From contig NZ_NFKI01000005.1 in NCBI RefSeq assembly GCF_002160305.1, positions 1 through 64,000 of the forward strand: a stretch of 64,000 nt of DNA, read 5' to 3'. The stretch comes from Pseudoflavonifractor sp. An184. GTDB taxonomy: Bacteria > Bacillota > Clostridia > Oscillospirales > Oscillospiraceae. Made by a program: the position numbers and the translations under genes. Below are positions 9,004 through 15,995 of the stretch, one piece after another; the first letter of the stretch is position 1; the number at the start of each line of letters is the position of its first letter. Below the pieces are notes generated by a model. The model searched no databases. It was not told where the DNA came from and was given only the letters and a program-made list of their open reading frames with translations.

Positions 9004-9993
9004 CTAGGTTTTCCGCGTCCCCGCCGCCTGAGAAAATTCCGGAAAATACTCCGTCACAAAGTCCACCGTGTCCACCTGCCAGGTGCGGCCATTGAGGCCG
9101 TTCAGGGGTCCGGCGTCGGTGGTGAAGCGGAATGCCAGTTTGTAGGAGTACAGGGCCTGGCCGTGGCGGCCGTAGGGCTTGTCCTGCTGCTGCCGGCCGT
9201 ACTTGCCGTCCCCCAGAAGGGGGTGGCCGGCGGCGGCAAACTGGGCCCGGATCTGGTGGGTGCGGCCGGTGATCAGCTCGCACTCCACCAGGGAGAGCCC
9301 CTTCCCCACAGCCAGGGTCTTATATAAGGTGACCGCCGTCTTTCCACCGGGCACCGGCTTTTTGTGGACAGACACCTGCTTTTTCCCCTCGTCCTTCAAA
9401 AGAAAGCTCTCCAGCTTCCCCTCCCGGGGGGACATGGTCCCGTGGACCACGCACAGGTAGTATTTCTCCAGCTCCCGGTCCTTGATCTTCTGATTCATGA
9501 TCCGCAGCCCCTCGGCGGTCTTGGCCGCAATGACGATCCCACCGGTGTTCCGGTCGATGCGGTTGCACAGGGCGGGGGCGAAGGAGTTCTCCCAGTAGGG
9601 GGACCACTCCTTTTTCTGGTACAGGTAGGCCTGGATGTGGGTGAGCAGGGTGTTCACCCGCTCGCTCTCGTCGGGGTGGACCACCATACCGGGGCGCTTG
9701 TCCACCAGCAGGATGTGCTCGTCCTCATATAAGATGTTCAGCTTGGGCTGATACAGGGAGAGAAAGGCGTTCTCCGGGGTGGGCTTTTCAAAAAACTCGT
9801 CGTTGATGTATAATTGCAGCACGTCCCCCACCGCCAGGCGCACATCCCGCTTGGAGCCCTTGCCGTTTACCTTCACCCGCTTGAGGCGGATGTACTTCTG
9901 GGCCAGGGGGGCCGGGAGGAGGGGGAGGGTTTTGGCCAGCCAGCGGTCCAGCCGCTGTCCGGCGTCGTTCTTGCCAATGGTAAATTCCTTCAT
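9004..9993 (-). CDS. RluA-family pseudouridine synthase with S4 domain
   Basis: A 329-residue protein. The N-terminal S4-type RNA-binding region is followed by the RluA catalytic domain, with the HRID-type motif seen as NRIDRNTGGIVIAAK (catalytic Asp in RIDRNT) and the late GRTHQIRAQFAAAGHPLLGD motif. It would isomerise specific uridines in rRNA or tRNA; the target site cannot be assigned. ATG 9993 is chosen because AAAAGG lies about 9 bases upstream; two further in-frame ATGs lie upstream but crowd that site. It faces away from the DUF177-rpmF unit. Confidence 0.88.
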   Translation of the reverse strand: MKEFTIGKNDAGQRLDRWLAKTLPLLPAPLAQKYIRLKRVKVNGKGSKRDVRLAVGDVLQLYINDEFFEKPTPENAFLSLYQPKLNILYEDEHILLVDKRPGMVVHPDESERVNTLLTHIQAYLYQKKEWSPYWENSFAPALCNRIDRNTGGIVIAAKTAEGLRIMNQKIKDRELEKYYLCVVHGTMSPREGKLESFLLKDEGKKQVSVHKKPVPGGKTAVTLYKTLAVGKGLSLVECELITGRTHQIRAQFAAAGHPLLGDGKYGRQQQDKPYGRHGQALYSYKLAFRFTTDAGPLNGLNGRTWQVDTVDFVTEYFPEFSQAAGTRKT

Positions 9994-10032
9994 CGTTCCC
10001 ATCCTTTTGTGGATCATGTCGTATCTACTGCC

Positions 10033-10061
10033 ATTCCAGCATAAAAAATTCCTTTTGTCAA
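10033..10061 (-). promoter_or_regulatory. Possible promoter of the pseudouridine synthase gene
   Basis: Minus strand: TTGACA (10056-10061), 17 bases, TGGAAT (10033-10038). The -35 is perfect and the -10 weak. It is back to back with the plus-strand promoter at 10075. Confidence 0.45.
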
Positions 10062-10074
10062 CACAAAAAAATGT

Positions 10075-10103
10075 TTGACAATTCCTCTCGGTATGGGTAT
10101 AAT
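10075..10103 (+). promoter_or_regulatory. Promoter of DUF177-rpmF
   Basis: TTGACA (10075-10080), a 17-base spacer and TATAAT (10098-10103): both hexamers match consensus. It precedes the DUF177 gene by about 50 bases. Confidence 0.85.
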
Positions 10104-10159
10104 ATCCTCCGTACCATTACGCGAGTAAGGGGGCTGTATCCCCGAAGGAGGGGTCTCAC

Positions 10160-10663
10160 ATGCGGCTGGATCTGCGGAACATCATCCACGTACCGGACGC
10201 GGAGAAGACCTTCCAGTACCAGATGGACCTGTCCGATCTGGACTTTTGGGGGAGAAAGCCGATTACCCGGCCCGTCTCAGTCGAGGGCAGCGTGACCAAC
10301 CACGCGGGCGCCTTAGTGCTGAGCGGCACGGCCCGCTCGGAGCTGGATCTGGTCTGTGACCGCTGTGGGAAGGAATTTTCCCGGGAGAAGGTCGTCCCGC
10401 TGGACAGTCTGCTGGCTGACAAGCTGGAGAATGAGGACAGCGAGGACGATATCATTCTGCTTGACGGAAACGAGCTGGATCTGGACGAGGTGGTCACCAC
10501 GGCCTTCGTTCTCGCCATGGATACAAAGAACCTTTGCTCAGAAGACTGCAAAGGGCTGTGCGCCAAGTGCGGCGCCGATCTCAACCTCGGCCCGTGCGGG
10601 TGCAGACCTGACGTAGATCCACGATGGGCGGCGCTTGCGCAGCTCTTGGATGACGAAAGCTGA
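10160..10663 (+). CDS. DUF177 (YceD-family) protein, rpmF partner
   Basis: A 167-residue member of the DUF177/YceD family, which is almost always encoded directly before rpmF and is linked to large-subunit rRNA accumulation. It has two cysteine clusters: a CDRC pair near residue 70, and a C-terminal group from CSEDC through CAKC to CGC, likely a metal-binding ribbon. A GGAGG site lies 8 bases before the ATG. It is followed after 57 bases by rpmF, with which it should be co-transcribed. Confidence 0.88.
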   Translation: MRLDLRNIIHVPDAEKTFQYQMDLSDLDFWGRKPITRPVSVEGSVTNHAGALVLSGTARSELDLVCDRCGKEFSREKVVPLDSLLADKLENEDSEDDIILLDGNELDLDEVVTTAFVLAMDTKNLCSEDCKGLCAKCGADLNLGPCGCRPDVDPRWAALAQLLDDES

Positions 10664-10720
10664 GTATTCCACTACAAAGAGCGTGCTCTCACGGCACACA
10701 GACTAAAGGAGGTGTCACCC

Positions 10721-10918
10721 ATGGCGGTTCCTAAGAGAAAAGTATCCAAGGCCCGGCGCGATAAGCGGCGCAGCTCCCACTGGAAGCTGGAGACTCCCGG
10801 TATCGTGACCTGCCCCAAGTGCGGTGCCTACCGGCTGCCTCACCGGATGTGCAAAAATTGCCTGACCTACAATGGCCGTTCCTTCGGCCAGCAGCAGGCG
10901 GAGACCCAGCAGCAGTAA
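10721..10918 (+). CDS. rpmF: 50S ribosomal protein L32
   Basis: A 65-residue protein with the typical start [18 protein letters not shown] and a zinc-ribbon-type CxxC...CxxC (CPKCG, CKNC). It belongs to the large ribosomal subunit. ATG 10721 is chosen over the in-frame GTG at 10712, because AAAGGAGGTG precedes it and the family begins with MAVPK. A hairpin at 10927-10958 ends the unit. Confidence 0.97.
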   Translation: MAVPKRKVSKARRDKRRSSHWKLETPGIVTCPKCGAYRLPHRMCKNCLTYNGRSFGQQQAETQQQ

Positions 10919-10926
10919 GCCTGGGT

Positions 10927-10958
10927 GAAAAGACCGCTTCAAGACGGGTGGTCTTTTC
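10927..10958 (+). terminator. Terminator after rpmF
   Basis: GAAAAGACC (10927-10935) pairs with GGTCTTTTC (10950-10958); the stem itself supplies the T-rich end. Confidence 0.65.
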
Positions 10959-10996
10959 CTCCCCTGCCCGGCGGTGAGAAGCCGCCAAAAATGTGC

Positions 10997-11025
10997 TTGA
11001 CTTTTGTCGAGCGCTCCTTTATAAT
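10997..11025 (+). promoter_or_regulatory. Promoter of rplJ-rplL
   Basis: TTGACT (10997-11002), a 17-base spacer and TATAAT (11020-11025). The start point would be near 11032, just before the L10-leader RNA. Confidence 0.85.
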
Positions 11026-11032
11026 GCTCTTT

Positions 11033-11150
11033 GCGTTCAAAGACAGCAGGCGGCGAAAGCGGAAGTCCTGCCGAGGATGCGGTGGAAACAGATATGGTTT
11101 GTTTACGCTGTTTTGTGTCTTTGCGCGCAGAACAGCGTTTTATTATTCTC
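11033..11150 (+). promoter_or_regulatory. Ribosomal protein L10 leader RNA
   Basis: The roughly 120 bases between the promoter and the rplJ ribosome site contain the paired blocks GCAGGCGGCG and CCTGCCGAGG. The latter is the hallmark of the L10(L12)4-binding autoregulatory leader (Rfam L10_leader). When free L10-L12 complex accumulates, it binds such leaders and lowers rplJ-rplL expression. The class is recognised by eye; a covariance search was not run. Confidence 0.75.
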
Positions 11151-11166
11151 TGGAGGTGAAACCCAA

Positions 11167-11712
11167 ATGCCCAACGCAAAAGTTCTGGAAGCGAAGAAGG
11201 CCGTTGTGGCCGAGCTGACCGAGAAGCTGCAGAACGCCGCCTCCGGCGTCCTGGTCGACTATAAGGGCATCACTGTGGCGGAAGATACCGCTCTCCGCAA
11301 CGAGCTGCGTAAGAACGAGGTTGAGTACGCCGTTGTGAAGAACACCCTGACCCGGTTTGCCGTGGAGGGCGCCGGCCTGAGCGAGCTGAGCGAGAGCCTG
11401 AACGGCACCACTTCTCTGGCCATCAGCCACAATGATCCCATCGCGCCCATGCGCGTCATCAACAAGTTTGCCAAGCAGTTCAACGGCGCTAAGTTTACCA
11501 TCAAGGCCGGCTTTATGGACGGCAAGATCCTCCCCCTGGAGGAGATCATGGCCATCGCCGAGCTGCCTGCCAAGGAGGTCCTGCAGGCCCAGGTTCTGGG
11601 TACCATGCTGGCCCCCATCACCAGCCTGGCCATCGTGCTCAAGGCTATCGCCGAGGAGAAGGGCGGCTTCGTAGAGGCCGCTGCCGAGCCCGAGGCCGCT
11701 CCCGCCGAGTAA
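11167..11712 (+). CDS. rplJ: 50S ribosomal protein L10
   Basis: A 181-residue L10, the stalk-base protein that holds L7/L12 dimers on the large subunit. Family features are the start MPNAKVLEAKK, LVDYKGITVAEDTALRNELR and YAVVKNTLTRFA. The C-terminus is Ala/Glu/Pro-rich. ATG 11167 is chosen because GGAGGTG lies 8 bases upstream; the longer frame runs back into the regulatory leader and is not coding. rplL follows after 55 bases. Confidence 0.97.
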   Translation: MPNAKVLEAKKAVVAELTEKLQNAASGVLVDYKGITVAEDTALRNELRKNEVEYAVVKNTLTRFAVEGAGLSELSESLNGTTSLAISHNDPIAPMRVINKFAKQFNGAKFTIKAGFMDGKILPLEEIMAIAELPAKEVLQAQVLGTMLAPITSLAIVLKAIAEEKGGFVEAAAEPEAAPAE

Positions 11713-11767
11713 TTGATCCGGCATATACTTTAATATTTGAATTTATCATTTTAGGAGGTATTTTACC

Positions 11768-12145
11768 ATGGCTAGCGAGAAGATTACCGCTCTCATCGAG
11801 GAAGTGAAGGGCCTGACCGTTCTGGAGCTGTCCGAGCTGGTTCACGCTCTGGAGGAGGAGTTCGGCGTGTCCGCCGCCGCTATGGCCGCTCCCGCCGCTG
11901 GCGGCGCTGCCGCTGCTCCCGCTGAGGAGAAGACCGAGTTCGACGTGATCCTGGCCAGCTTCGACGCCGCCGCCAAGATCAAGGTCATCAAGGCCGTCCG
12001 CGAGATCACCGGCCAGGGCCTGGCCGAGGCCAAGGCTACCGTCGAGGGCGCTCCCAAGGCTCTGAAGGAGGGCGTGTCCAAGGACGAGGCCGAGGAGATG
12101 AAGAAGAAGCTGGAAGAGGCCGGCGCCAAGGTGGAGCTGAAGTAA
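11768..12145 (+). CDS. rplL: 50S ribosomal protein L7/L12
   Basis: A 125-residue L7/L12. An N-terminal dimerisation helix ([21 protein letters not shown]) is followed by an Ala/Pro-rich hinge and a C-terminal factor-binding domain ([22 protein letters not shown]...[14 protein letters not shown]). It recruits translation GTPases. AGGAGG lies 8-9 bases before the ATG. It is co-transcribed with rplJ and ends at the terminator at 12177. Confidence 0.98.
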   Translation: MASEKITALIEEVKGLTVLELSELVHALEEEFGVSAAAMAAPAAGGAAAAPAEEKTEFDVILASFDAAAKIKVIKAVREITGQGLAEAKATVEGAPKALKEGVSKDEAEEMKKKLEEAGAKVELK

Positions 12146-12176
12146 GTTCTTCCCCTTCGAATTTGATTCAAAAGAG

Positions 12177-12213
12177 ACGGGACCCGGAGAAATTCCTCCG
12201 GGTCCCGTTTTTA
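12177..12213 (+). terminator. Terminator of rplJ-rplL
   Basis: ACGGGACCCGGAG (12177-12189) and CTCCGGGTCCCGT (12196-12208) form a 13-bp stem, followed by TTTTT. Confidence 0.92.
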
Positions 12214-12253
12214 TGTCAAGAGAAACGGCCTGGAAACCCAGGCCCTTTTCTTT

Positions 12254-12709
12254 TTACTTATCCGCCAGCAGCTTGTTCAGCTCCCGCATAAAGGTGTTGA
12301 TGTCCTTGAACTGGCGGTACACCGAGGCGAAGCGCACATAGGCCACCTCATCCACCTTTTTCAGCCGCTCCATCACCAGCTCCCCGATCTCGGCGGAGCT
12401 CACCTCCCGCTCCATCTCGTTCTGGAGCACCTGCTCAATTTCGGTGACAATCTCCTCCAGGGTGTTGATGGACACCGGCCGCTTCTCACAGGCCCGGATC
12501 AGGCCGCTCATCACCTTGTTGCGGTCAAAGCTCTGGCGGCTGCCGTCCTTCTTTACCACCACCAGGGGCAGGCTCTCCATCATCTCATAGGTGGTAAACC
12601 TCTTGTGGCAGGACAGGCACTCCCGGCGGCGGCGGATGCTGGCCCCCTCGTCGGCGGGGCGGGAATCCACCACTTTACTCTCTAAATATCCGCAGTAGGG
12701 GCATTTCAT
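12254..12709 (-). CDS. nrdR: Transcriptional repressor NrdR
   Basis: A 151-residue NrdR. The N-terminal zinc ribbon (MKCPYCG...[19 protein letters not shown]) is followed by an ATP-cone domain ([30 protein letters not shown]). It senses ATP/dATP and represses ribonucleotide reductase genes. ATG 12709 fits the invariant MxCPxC family start; the longer frame upstream is rejected. The gene stands alone and converges on rplL. Confidence 0.96.
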   Translation of the reverse strand: MKCPYCGYLESKVVDSRPADEGASIRRRRECLSCHKRFTTYEMMESLPLVVVKKDGSRQSFDRNKVMSGLIRACEKRPVSINTLEEIVTEIEQVLQNEMEREVSSAEIGELVMERLKKVDEVAYVRFASVYRQFKDINTFMRELNKLLADK

Positions 12710-12864
12710 AGCTGTATTCCTCCAAGATCTGATCACAATAGGTTTTATACTTGAGTGTATCATATTTTGTCCCAGGAGGGTAGCCCTAAATTGCAAATTC
12801 TTTCTTCCTGGAAACAGGAAACCGAAATCCGGCTGGGAGAGACAGGCGCATGTGTCTCTAACGC

Positions 12865-12893
12865 TTGCGCAGCCCGGCGATTCGCCTTATAAT
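12865..12893 (+). promoter_or_regulatory. Promoter of the nitroreductase gene
   Basis: TTGCGC (12865-12870), 17 bases, TATAAT (12888-12893). The leader to ATG 12932 is about 32 bases. Confidence 0.6.
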
Positions 12894-12931
12894 AGAGCCA
12901 TCTTAAACAAATGGGAAAGGATGGTTTTGTT

Positions 12932-13447
12932 ATGAATGAGACGTTAAAGACCCTGAGAGAGCGCCGGAGCGTTCGGCGCTACCGCCCGGAGCAGATCAAG
13001 ACGGAGGAGCTGGAGGCGATTCTGGACGCCGGCACCTGGGCCCCCTCCGCCATGGGGAAGCAGTCAGCCGTCATGGTGGTGGTGCAGGACCGGGAGACCA
13101 TCCAGGAGATGTCCAAACTCAACGCGGAGATCCAGGGTGCGCCGGGGACTGACCCCTTCTATGGAGCGCCCACCGTGGTGGTGGTGCTGGCCGAGGGGGC
13201 CAACGCCGTTCCGGACGGCTCTCTGGTGATGGGCAACCTGATGAACGCTGCCTGGTCCCTGGGGGTGGCCTCCTGCTGGATCAACCGGGCCCGGGAGCTC
13301 TTTGAACGGCCTGAGGGCAAGGCGCTGCTGCGCAAGTGGGGGCTGCCGGAGGACCTCCAGGGGATTGGAAACTGTATTCTGGGTTATGCGGACGGTGCGA
13401 TTCCAGCGCCCAAGGCCAGAAAAGAGGGGTACATTGTCCGGGTATAA
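12932..13447 (+). CDS. Nitroreductase-family flavoprotein
   Basis: A 171-residue protein of the nitroreductase fold, an FMN-dependent NAD(P)H oxidoreductase. The N-terminal RRSVRRYRPEQI is the usual FMN-phosphate-binding start, WAPSAMGKQ matches the APS-x-x-xQ segment, and ASCWINRARELF and GNCILGYA match the C-terminal FMN-contact regions. ATG 12932 follows AAAGGATG; the longer frame from 12911 starts before that site. The substrate is unknown. Confidence 0.85.
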   Translation: MNETLKTLRERRSVRRYRPEQIKTEELEAILDAGTWAPSAMGKQSAVMVVVQDRETIQEMSKLNAEIQGAPGTDPFYGAPTVVVVLAEGANAVPDGSLVMGNLMNAAWSLGVASCWINRARELFERPEGKALLRKWGLPEDLQGIGNCILGYADGAIPAPKARKEGYIVRV

Positions 13448-13775
13448 AAGACGGTTTGCTGTGTGGGAATAGGATGTCTCCACACCGAAAATGACAGAAG
13501 CAGAGAGAGGCGCGCCGCAGTTGCGGTGCGCCTCAGCTTTTGGAAAAGCCTGTGCAGGATAAAATCGCCTGCGTGCGTCCGGGCGGGGGAGCTCGAGGGG
13601 ACAGGCGCCCGCCTCGAATGGAATCAAATGCCCCGGGAGCCTTGCTGTGTAAGGCTTCCGGTAATTGGAGCAGGAACTTTTGCACCGCTGTGCGCCTTTC
13701 CGCTTGTGGAGAATATCTGTGGGACAGAAAACGTTCTTATGGTCGGGAAAAGTCCGATGGACGAAAAGGTTCCCC
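13448..13775. other. Gene-free spacer with a repeat copy
   Basis: The spacer between the nitroreductase and ureohydrolase genes contains repeat copy 2 (13581-13695). A GC-rich inverted pair, AGGCGCGCCGCA and TGCGGTGCGCCT near 13508-13532, may act as a terminator. The open frames across it mirror those in the repeat copy at 62.1 kb and are not called as genes. Confidence 0.5.
13581..13695 (+). repeat. Dispersed intergenic repeat, copy 2
   Basis: About 115 bases align with the minus strand of 62087-62213. They include GGCGGGGGAGCTCGAGGGG and an identical block running from CTCGAATGGAATC through AAATGCCCCGG, then GCCTTGCTGTG-AAGG-TTCCGG and GACTTTTGC-CCG. Both copies are intergenic. The family is not recognised. 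Confidence 0.75.
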
Positions 13776-13804
13776 TTGACAGCGCCGCCCCTCCGTGCCA
13801 TAAT
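13776..13804 (+). promoter_or_regulatory. Promoter of the ureohydrolase gene
   Basis: TTGACA (13776-13781), 17 bases, CATAAT (13799-13804). The palindromic operators at 13814-13841 sit just downstream of the start point, a position suited to repression. Confidence 0.7.
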
Positions 13805-13813
13805 AGGTATGTA

Positions 13814-13841
13814 ATTATCGTTATTTAAACGATAATATCGT
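13814..13841. promoter_or_regulatory. Palindromic operator, probable IclR-family target
   Basis: ATTATCGTT (13814-13822) and AACGATAAT (13828-13836) are a perfect 9-bp inverted repeat. ACGATaatATCGT (13829-13841) forms a second, overlapping palindrome. The second matches the palindrome ACGATattATCGT at 15891-15903 except for one central base, so both promoters likely answer to the same regulator, most simply the IclR protein encoded between them. Confidence 0.65.
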
Positions 13842-13869
13842 CATCCGATGAGAAAGGGTGTGCAAGAGC

Positions 13870-14853
13870 ATGAAAACAGTACCAGTGATTTATCAACCCG
13901 GCGTTGTGCCCACCGAAATTTACAGCGGCGTGCCCTCCTTTATGGGAATGCCCGTGGCGAAAACGCCCGAGGATTTAAAGCAGTATGACTTCGCTGTGAT
14001 GGGAGTGCCTTTTGAGGGAGGATGCACCTACGGTGGTTTCTCCTCCTGTGTGGTCTCCCCCAAGACCATCCGGTCCGTGTCCACTCGGTATGTAGGCTAC
14101 CTGCCGGACTACGACTTTGACACCTTTGACTACATGACCTGCTGCGATTATGGCGATGTGCCCATCCAGAACGGTAGTTATGAGTTCAGCTTTGCCTCCA
14201 TGCGCAAGGGAATTGGGGAGATACTGGACGCAGGCTGTGTGCCCATTACCTTCGGTGGAGACCACTCCATCTCCTATCCGCTTATCAGCGAACTGTGCAA
14301 GCGCCACAAGAAGCGGGTGGGTGTGCTTCATTTTGACGCGCATCTGGACACCATGCCCTCCTTCGGAGACGACTTATATTCCCGCTGCTCCCCCTTTAAC
14401 CGTCTATATGGGGATGAGAATTTTGACTCCACCAAGATTGTCCACATTGGCATCCGCGGGCCGCGGAATCACCATCAGGAGCGCATCGAGGCCCGGAAGG
14501 CCGGGGCCACGGTGATTACCGCCCGGGAAATCAAACTCAATGGCTGGCAGGCGTCCATCCAGAAGGCCATTGATATTGCCAGTAAGGACACTGATGCGCT
14601 GTATGTCACCGTCTGTTCTGATGTGCTGGATGCCGCTGCCAATCCACAGGGGCCCTTCGACCCCTGCGGACCCACCTCTTTCGAGGTAGCTATGATGCTT
14701 CACGAGGCGGGCAAAGCGGGAGCTGCCGCCTTCGACTTCGTGGAGATCTACCCGGAGACCTGCGGCGCCCATCAGTCCGCACACACAGCCTGTTGGATGG
14801 CGCTCTATTTTATGAACGGCGTGGCCCAACATCGCTTCGGCGGACAGAAGTGA
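13870..14853 (+). CDS. Ureohydrolase (arginase/agmatinase superfamily) with altered metal motif
   Basis: A 327-residue ureohydrolase. Conserved motifs are FGGDHS and HFDAHLD, which supply four Mn ligands. The third motif, normally SxDxDxxDP, reads TVCSDVLDAA: the first metal-ligand Asp is replaced by Cys, and the Pro by Ala. Known members hydrolyse arginine, agmatine, guanidino acids or formiminoglutamate. Neighbours (IclR regulator, NRAMP-fold transporter, glutaminase, GltS) suggest breakdown of a nitrogen-rich compound towards glutamate, but the substrate is unknown. ATG 13870 is preferred; a GTG at 13858 overlaps the AGAAAGGG site. Confidence 0.8.
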   Translation: MKTVPVIYQPGVVPTEIYSGVPSFMGMPVAKTPEDLKQYDFAVMGVPFEGGCTYGGFSSCVVSPKTIRSVSTRYVGYLPDYDFDTFDYMTCCDYGDVPIQNGSYEFSFASMRKGIGEILDAGCVPITFGGDHSISYPLISELCKRHKKRVGVLHFDAHLDTMPSFGDDLYSRCSPFNRLYGDENFDSTKIVHIGIRGPRNHHQERIEARKAGATVITAREIKLNGWQASIQKAIDIASKDTDALYVTVCSDVLDAAANPQGPFDPCGPTSFEVAMMLHEAGKAGAAAFDFVEIYPETCGAHQSAHTACWMALYFMNGVAQHRFGGQK

Positions 14854-14886
14854 GGAGCCCGCTCGCTCGCATCATCAAATAAAACG

Positions 14887-14926
14887 CCCGCGGGGGCCTG
14901 CACAATGCAGTCCCCGCGGGTGTTTT
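14887..14926. terminator. Bidirectional terminator between ureohydrolase and IclR genes
   Basis: CCCGCGGGG (14887-14895) pairs with CCCCGCGGG (14912-14920), extended inside by CTGCA/TGCAG, then TTTTT on the plus strand. It serves the converging genes on both sides. Confidence 0.85.
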
Positions 14927-14928
14927 TC

Positions 14929-15699
14929 TTATAAAAGCTCCTCCCGCACATAGTTGGCCAGAGCGCGCATGGGGACAAGAGCCTGCTCCCCCACGTCATG
15001 GACCACGGAGGAGGAGGCCACGATGCTTACGGTACCGTACAGTGTGCCGTTGCTGCGTAGTATAGGGACCGCAATGCAGCTGATGCCCACACCGAACTCA
15101 TCAAACTCGGTGGAGTAGCCCTGCGCTCCAATCCGTTCCAGCTCCGCCTCAAGCTCATCCCGGGTGGTCAAGGTGTGCTTGGTATACTTGGTGGGAACGA
15201 AGGTGCGGTAAAAGGCCTCTCGCCGGGTCGCATCCATATAGTACAAAACCAGCTTTCCAGAAGCGGTGGCATTCAGGGTAAAGACTGCGTTCAGCCGCGT
15301 GAGGAAGATATAGTGAGATTCAATGGGATTGACGACTTCTACGGCAAAGATATTGTCGTTGCTGATGCGCTGCATGCGGGCGGATACCTGAAAGCGGTCG
15401 GCGATGAGTTCCAGTTTGGGCCGCACCCGGCTGCGCAGCCGGTCAATGTCGTTCATGGCGGCCAGATCCGCCTTAGGAAGAAACACCGGACCCAGCATAT
15501 AAAAGTTCCCCTCCGGGATATGTTCCAAATACCCGTTGGCCAGCAGAGTATTTACCAGCCCCCGGGCCGTGTTGATATTCAGTCCCGTTCTTGCGCTGAT
15601 CTGGGGCAGAGTCAGTTTCAGCTCATGTTCGCTGAAACAGTTGATGATATCAATGGCTCTCTGAACCGATTGGATGACCCGGATGTCTCGGTTTGGCAT
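14929..15699 (-). CDS. IclR-family transcriptional regulator
   Basis: A 256-residue IclR protein. The N-terminal winged helix (IQSVQRAIDIINCF...LTLPQISARTGLNINTARGLVNTLLANGYLE) is followed by the effector-binding domain, with family segments ATASGKLVLYYM and GVGISCIAVPIL. Such proteins bind small metabolites and usually control neighbouring catabolic genes. AAGGAG lies about 9 bases before the ATG. It is transcribed away from the NRAMP-like gene and converges on the ureohydrolase gene; palindromes in both of those promoters are candidate binding sites. Confidence 0.93.
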   Translation of the reverse strand: MPNRDIRVIQSVQRAIDIINCFSEHELKLTLPQISARTGLNINTARGLVNTLLANGYLEHIPEGNFYMLGPVFLPKADLAAMNDIDRLRSRVRPKLELIADRFQVSARMQRISNDNIFAVEVVNPIESHYIFLTRLNAVFTLNATASGKLVLYYMDATRREAFYRTFVPTKYTKHTLTTRDELEAELERIGAQGYSTEFDEFGVGISCIAVPILRSNGTLYGTVSIVASSSVVHDVGEQALVPMRALANYVREELL

Positions 15700-15749
15700 A
15701 GCTGCACGCTCCTTGCTCCGCCGGAGAATCCGGCGGATCGTTTCAGTCT

Positions 15750-15778
15750 ATTTTACAATATTTTTATGGGTTTCTCAA
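15750..15778 (-). promoter_or_regulatory. Promoter of the IclR-family gene
   Basis: Minus strand: TTGAGA (15773-15778), 17 bases, TAAAAT (15750-15755). A GAAACGATC half-site resembling the operator lies near the start point, which would allow autoregulation. Confidence 0.6.
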
Positions 15779-15843
15779 CCGCTATTTCCCAGCTGCCTGA
15801 AAGCAGGCGTTGCACAATCCGCACCCCACCCGTGAGGTTTTGC

Positions 15844-15872
15844 TTGACACGGGAGAGACTTTCCACTATAAT
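15844..15872 (+). promoter_or_regulatory. Promoter of the NRAMP-like transporter gene
   Basis: TTGACA (15844-15849), a 17-base spacer and TATAAT (15867-15872), both consensus. The -10 lies inside a palindrome (15865-15883). Confidence 0.85.
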
Positions 15873-15906
15873 GATATTATAGTTCTAAAAACGATATTAT
15901 CGTTTT
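15865..15906. promoter_or_regulatory. Two palindromic operators over the transporter promoter
   Basis: ACTATAAT-GAT-ATTATAGT (15865-15883) overlaps the -10 box. AAAACGATATTATCGTTTT (15888-15906) is a perfect 19-base palindrome around the transcription start. The second shares its core with the operator before the ureohydrolase gene. Binding here would block transcription. Confidence 0.7.
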
Positions 15907-15995
15907 CAGACGCGTGAGTCAGAGAAGAGGGAAGGTGTGCAGGGCTGAGGGAGTGCCGCTCCCCGGTTAATCAAAACCAAAAGGTGGGGAAACGT

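Noticed and set aside
13540-13779. Open frame across repeat copy 2, similar to one at 62090-62278
   Set aside because: Similarity between the two frames comes from the shared DNA repeat. Ribosome sites are missing and the ends differ, so these are not genes.
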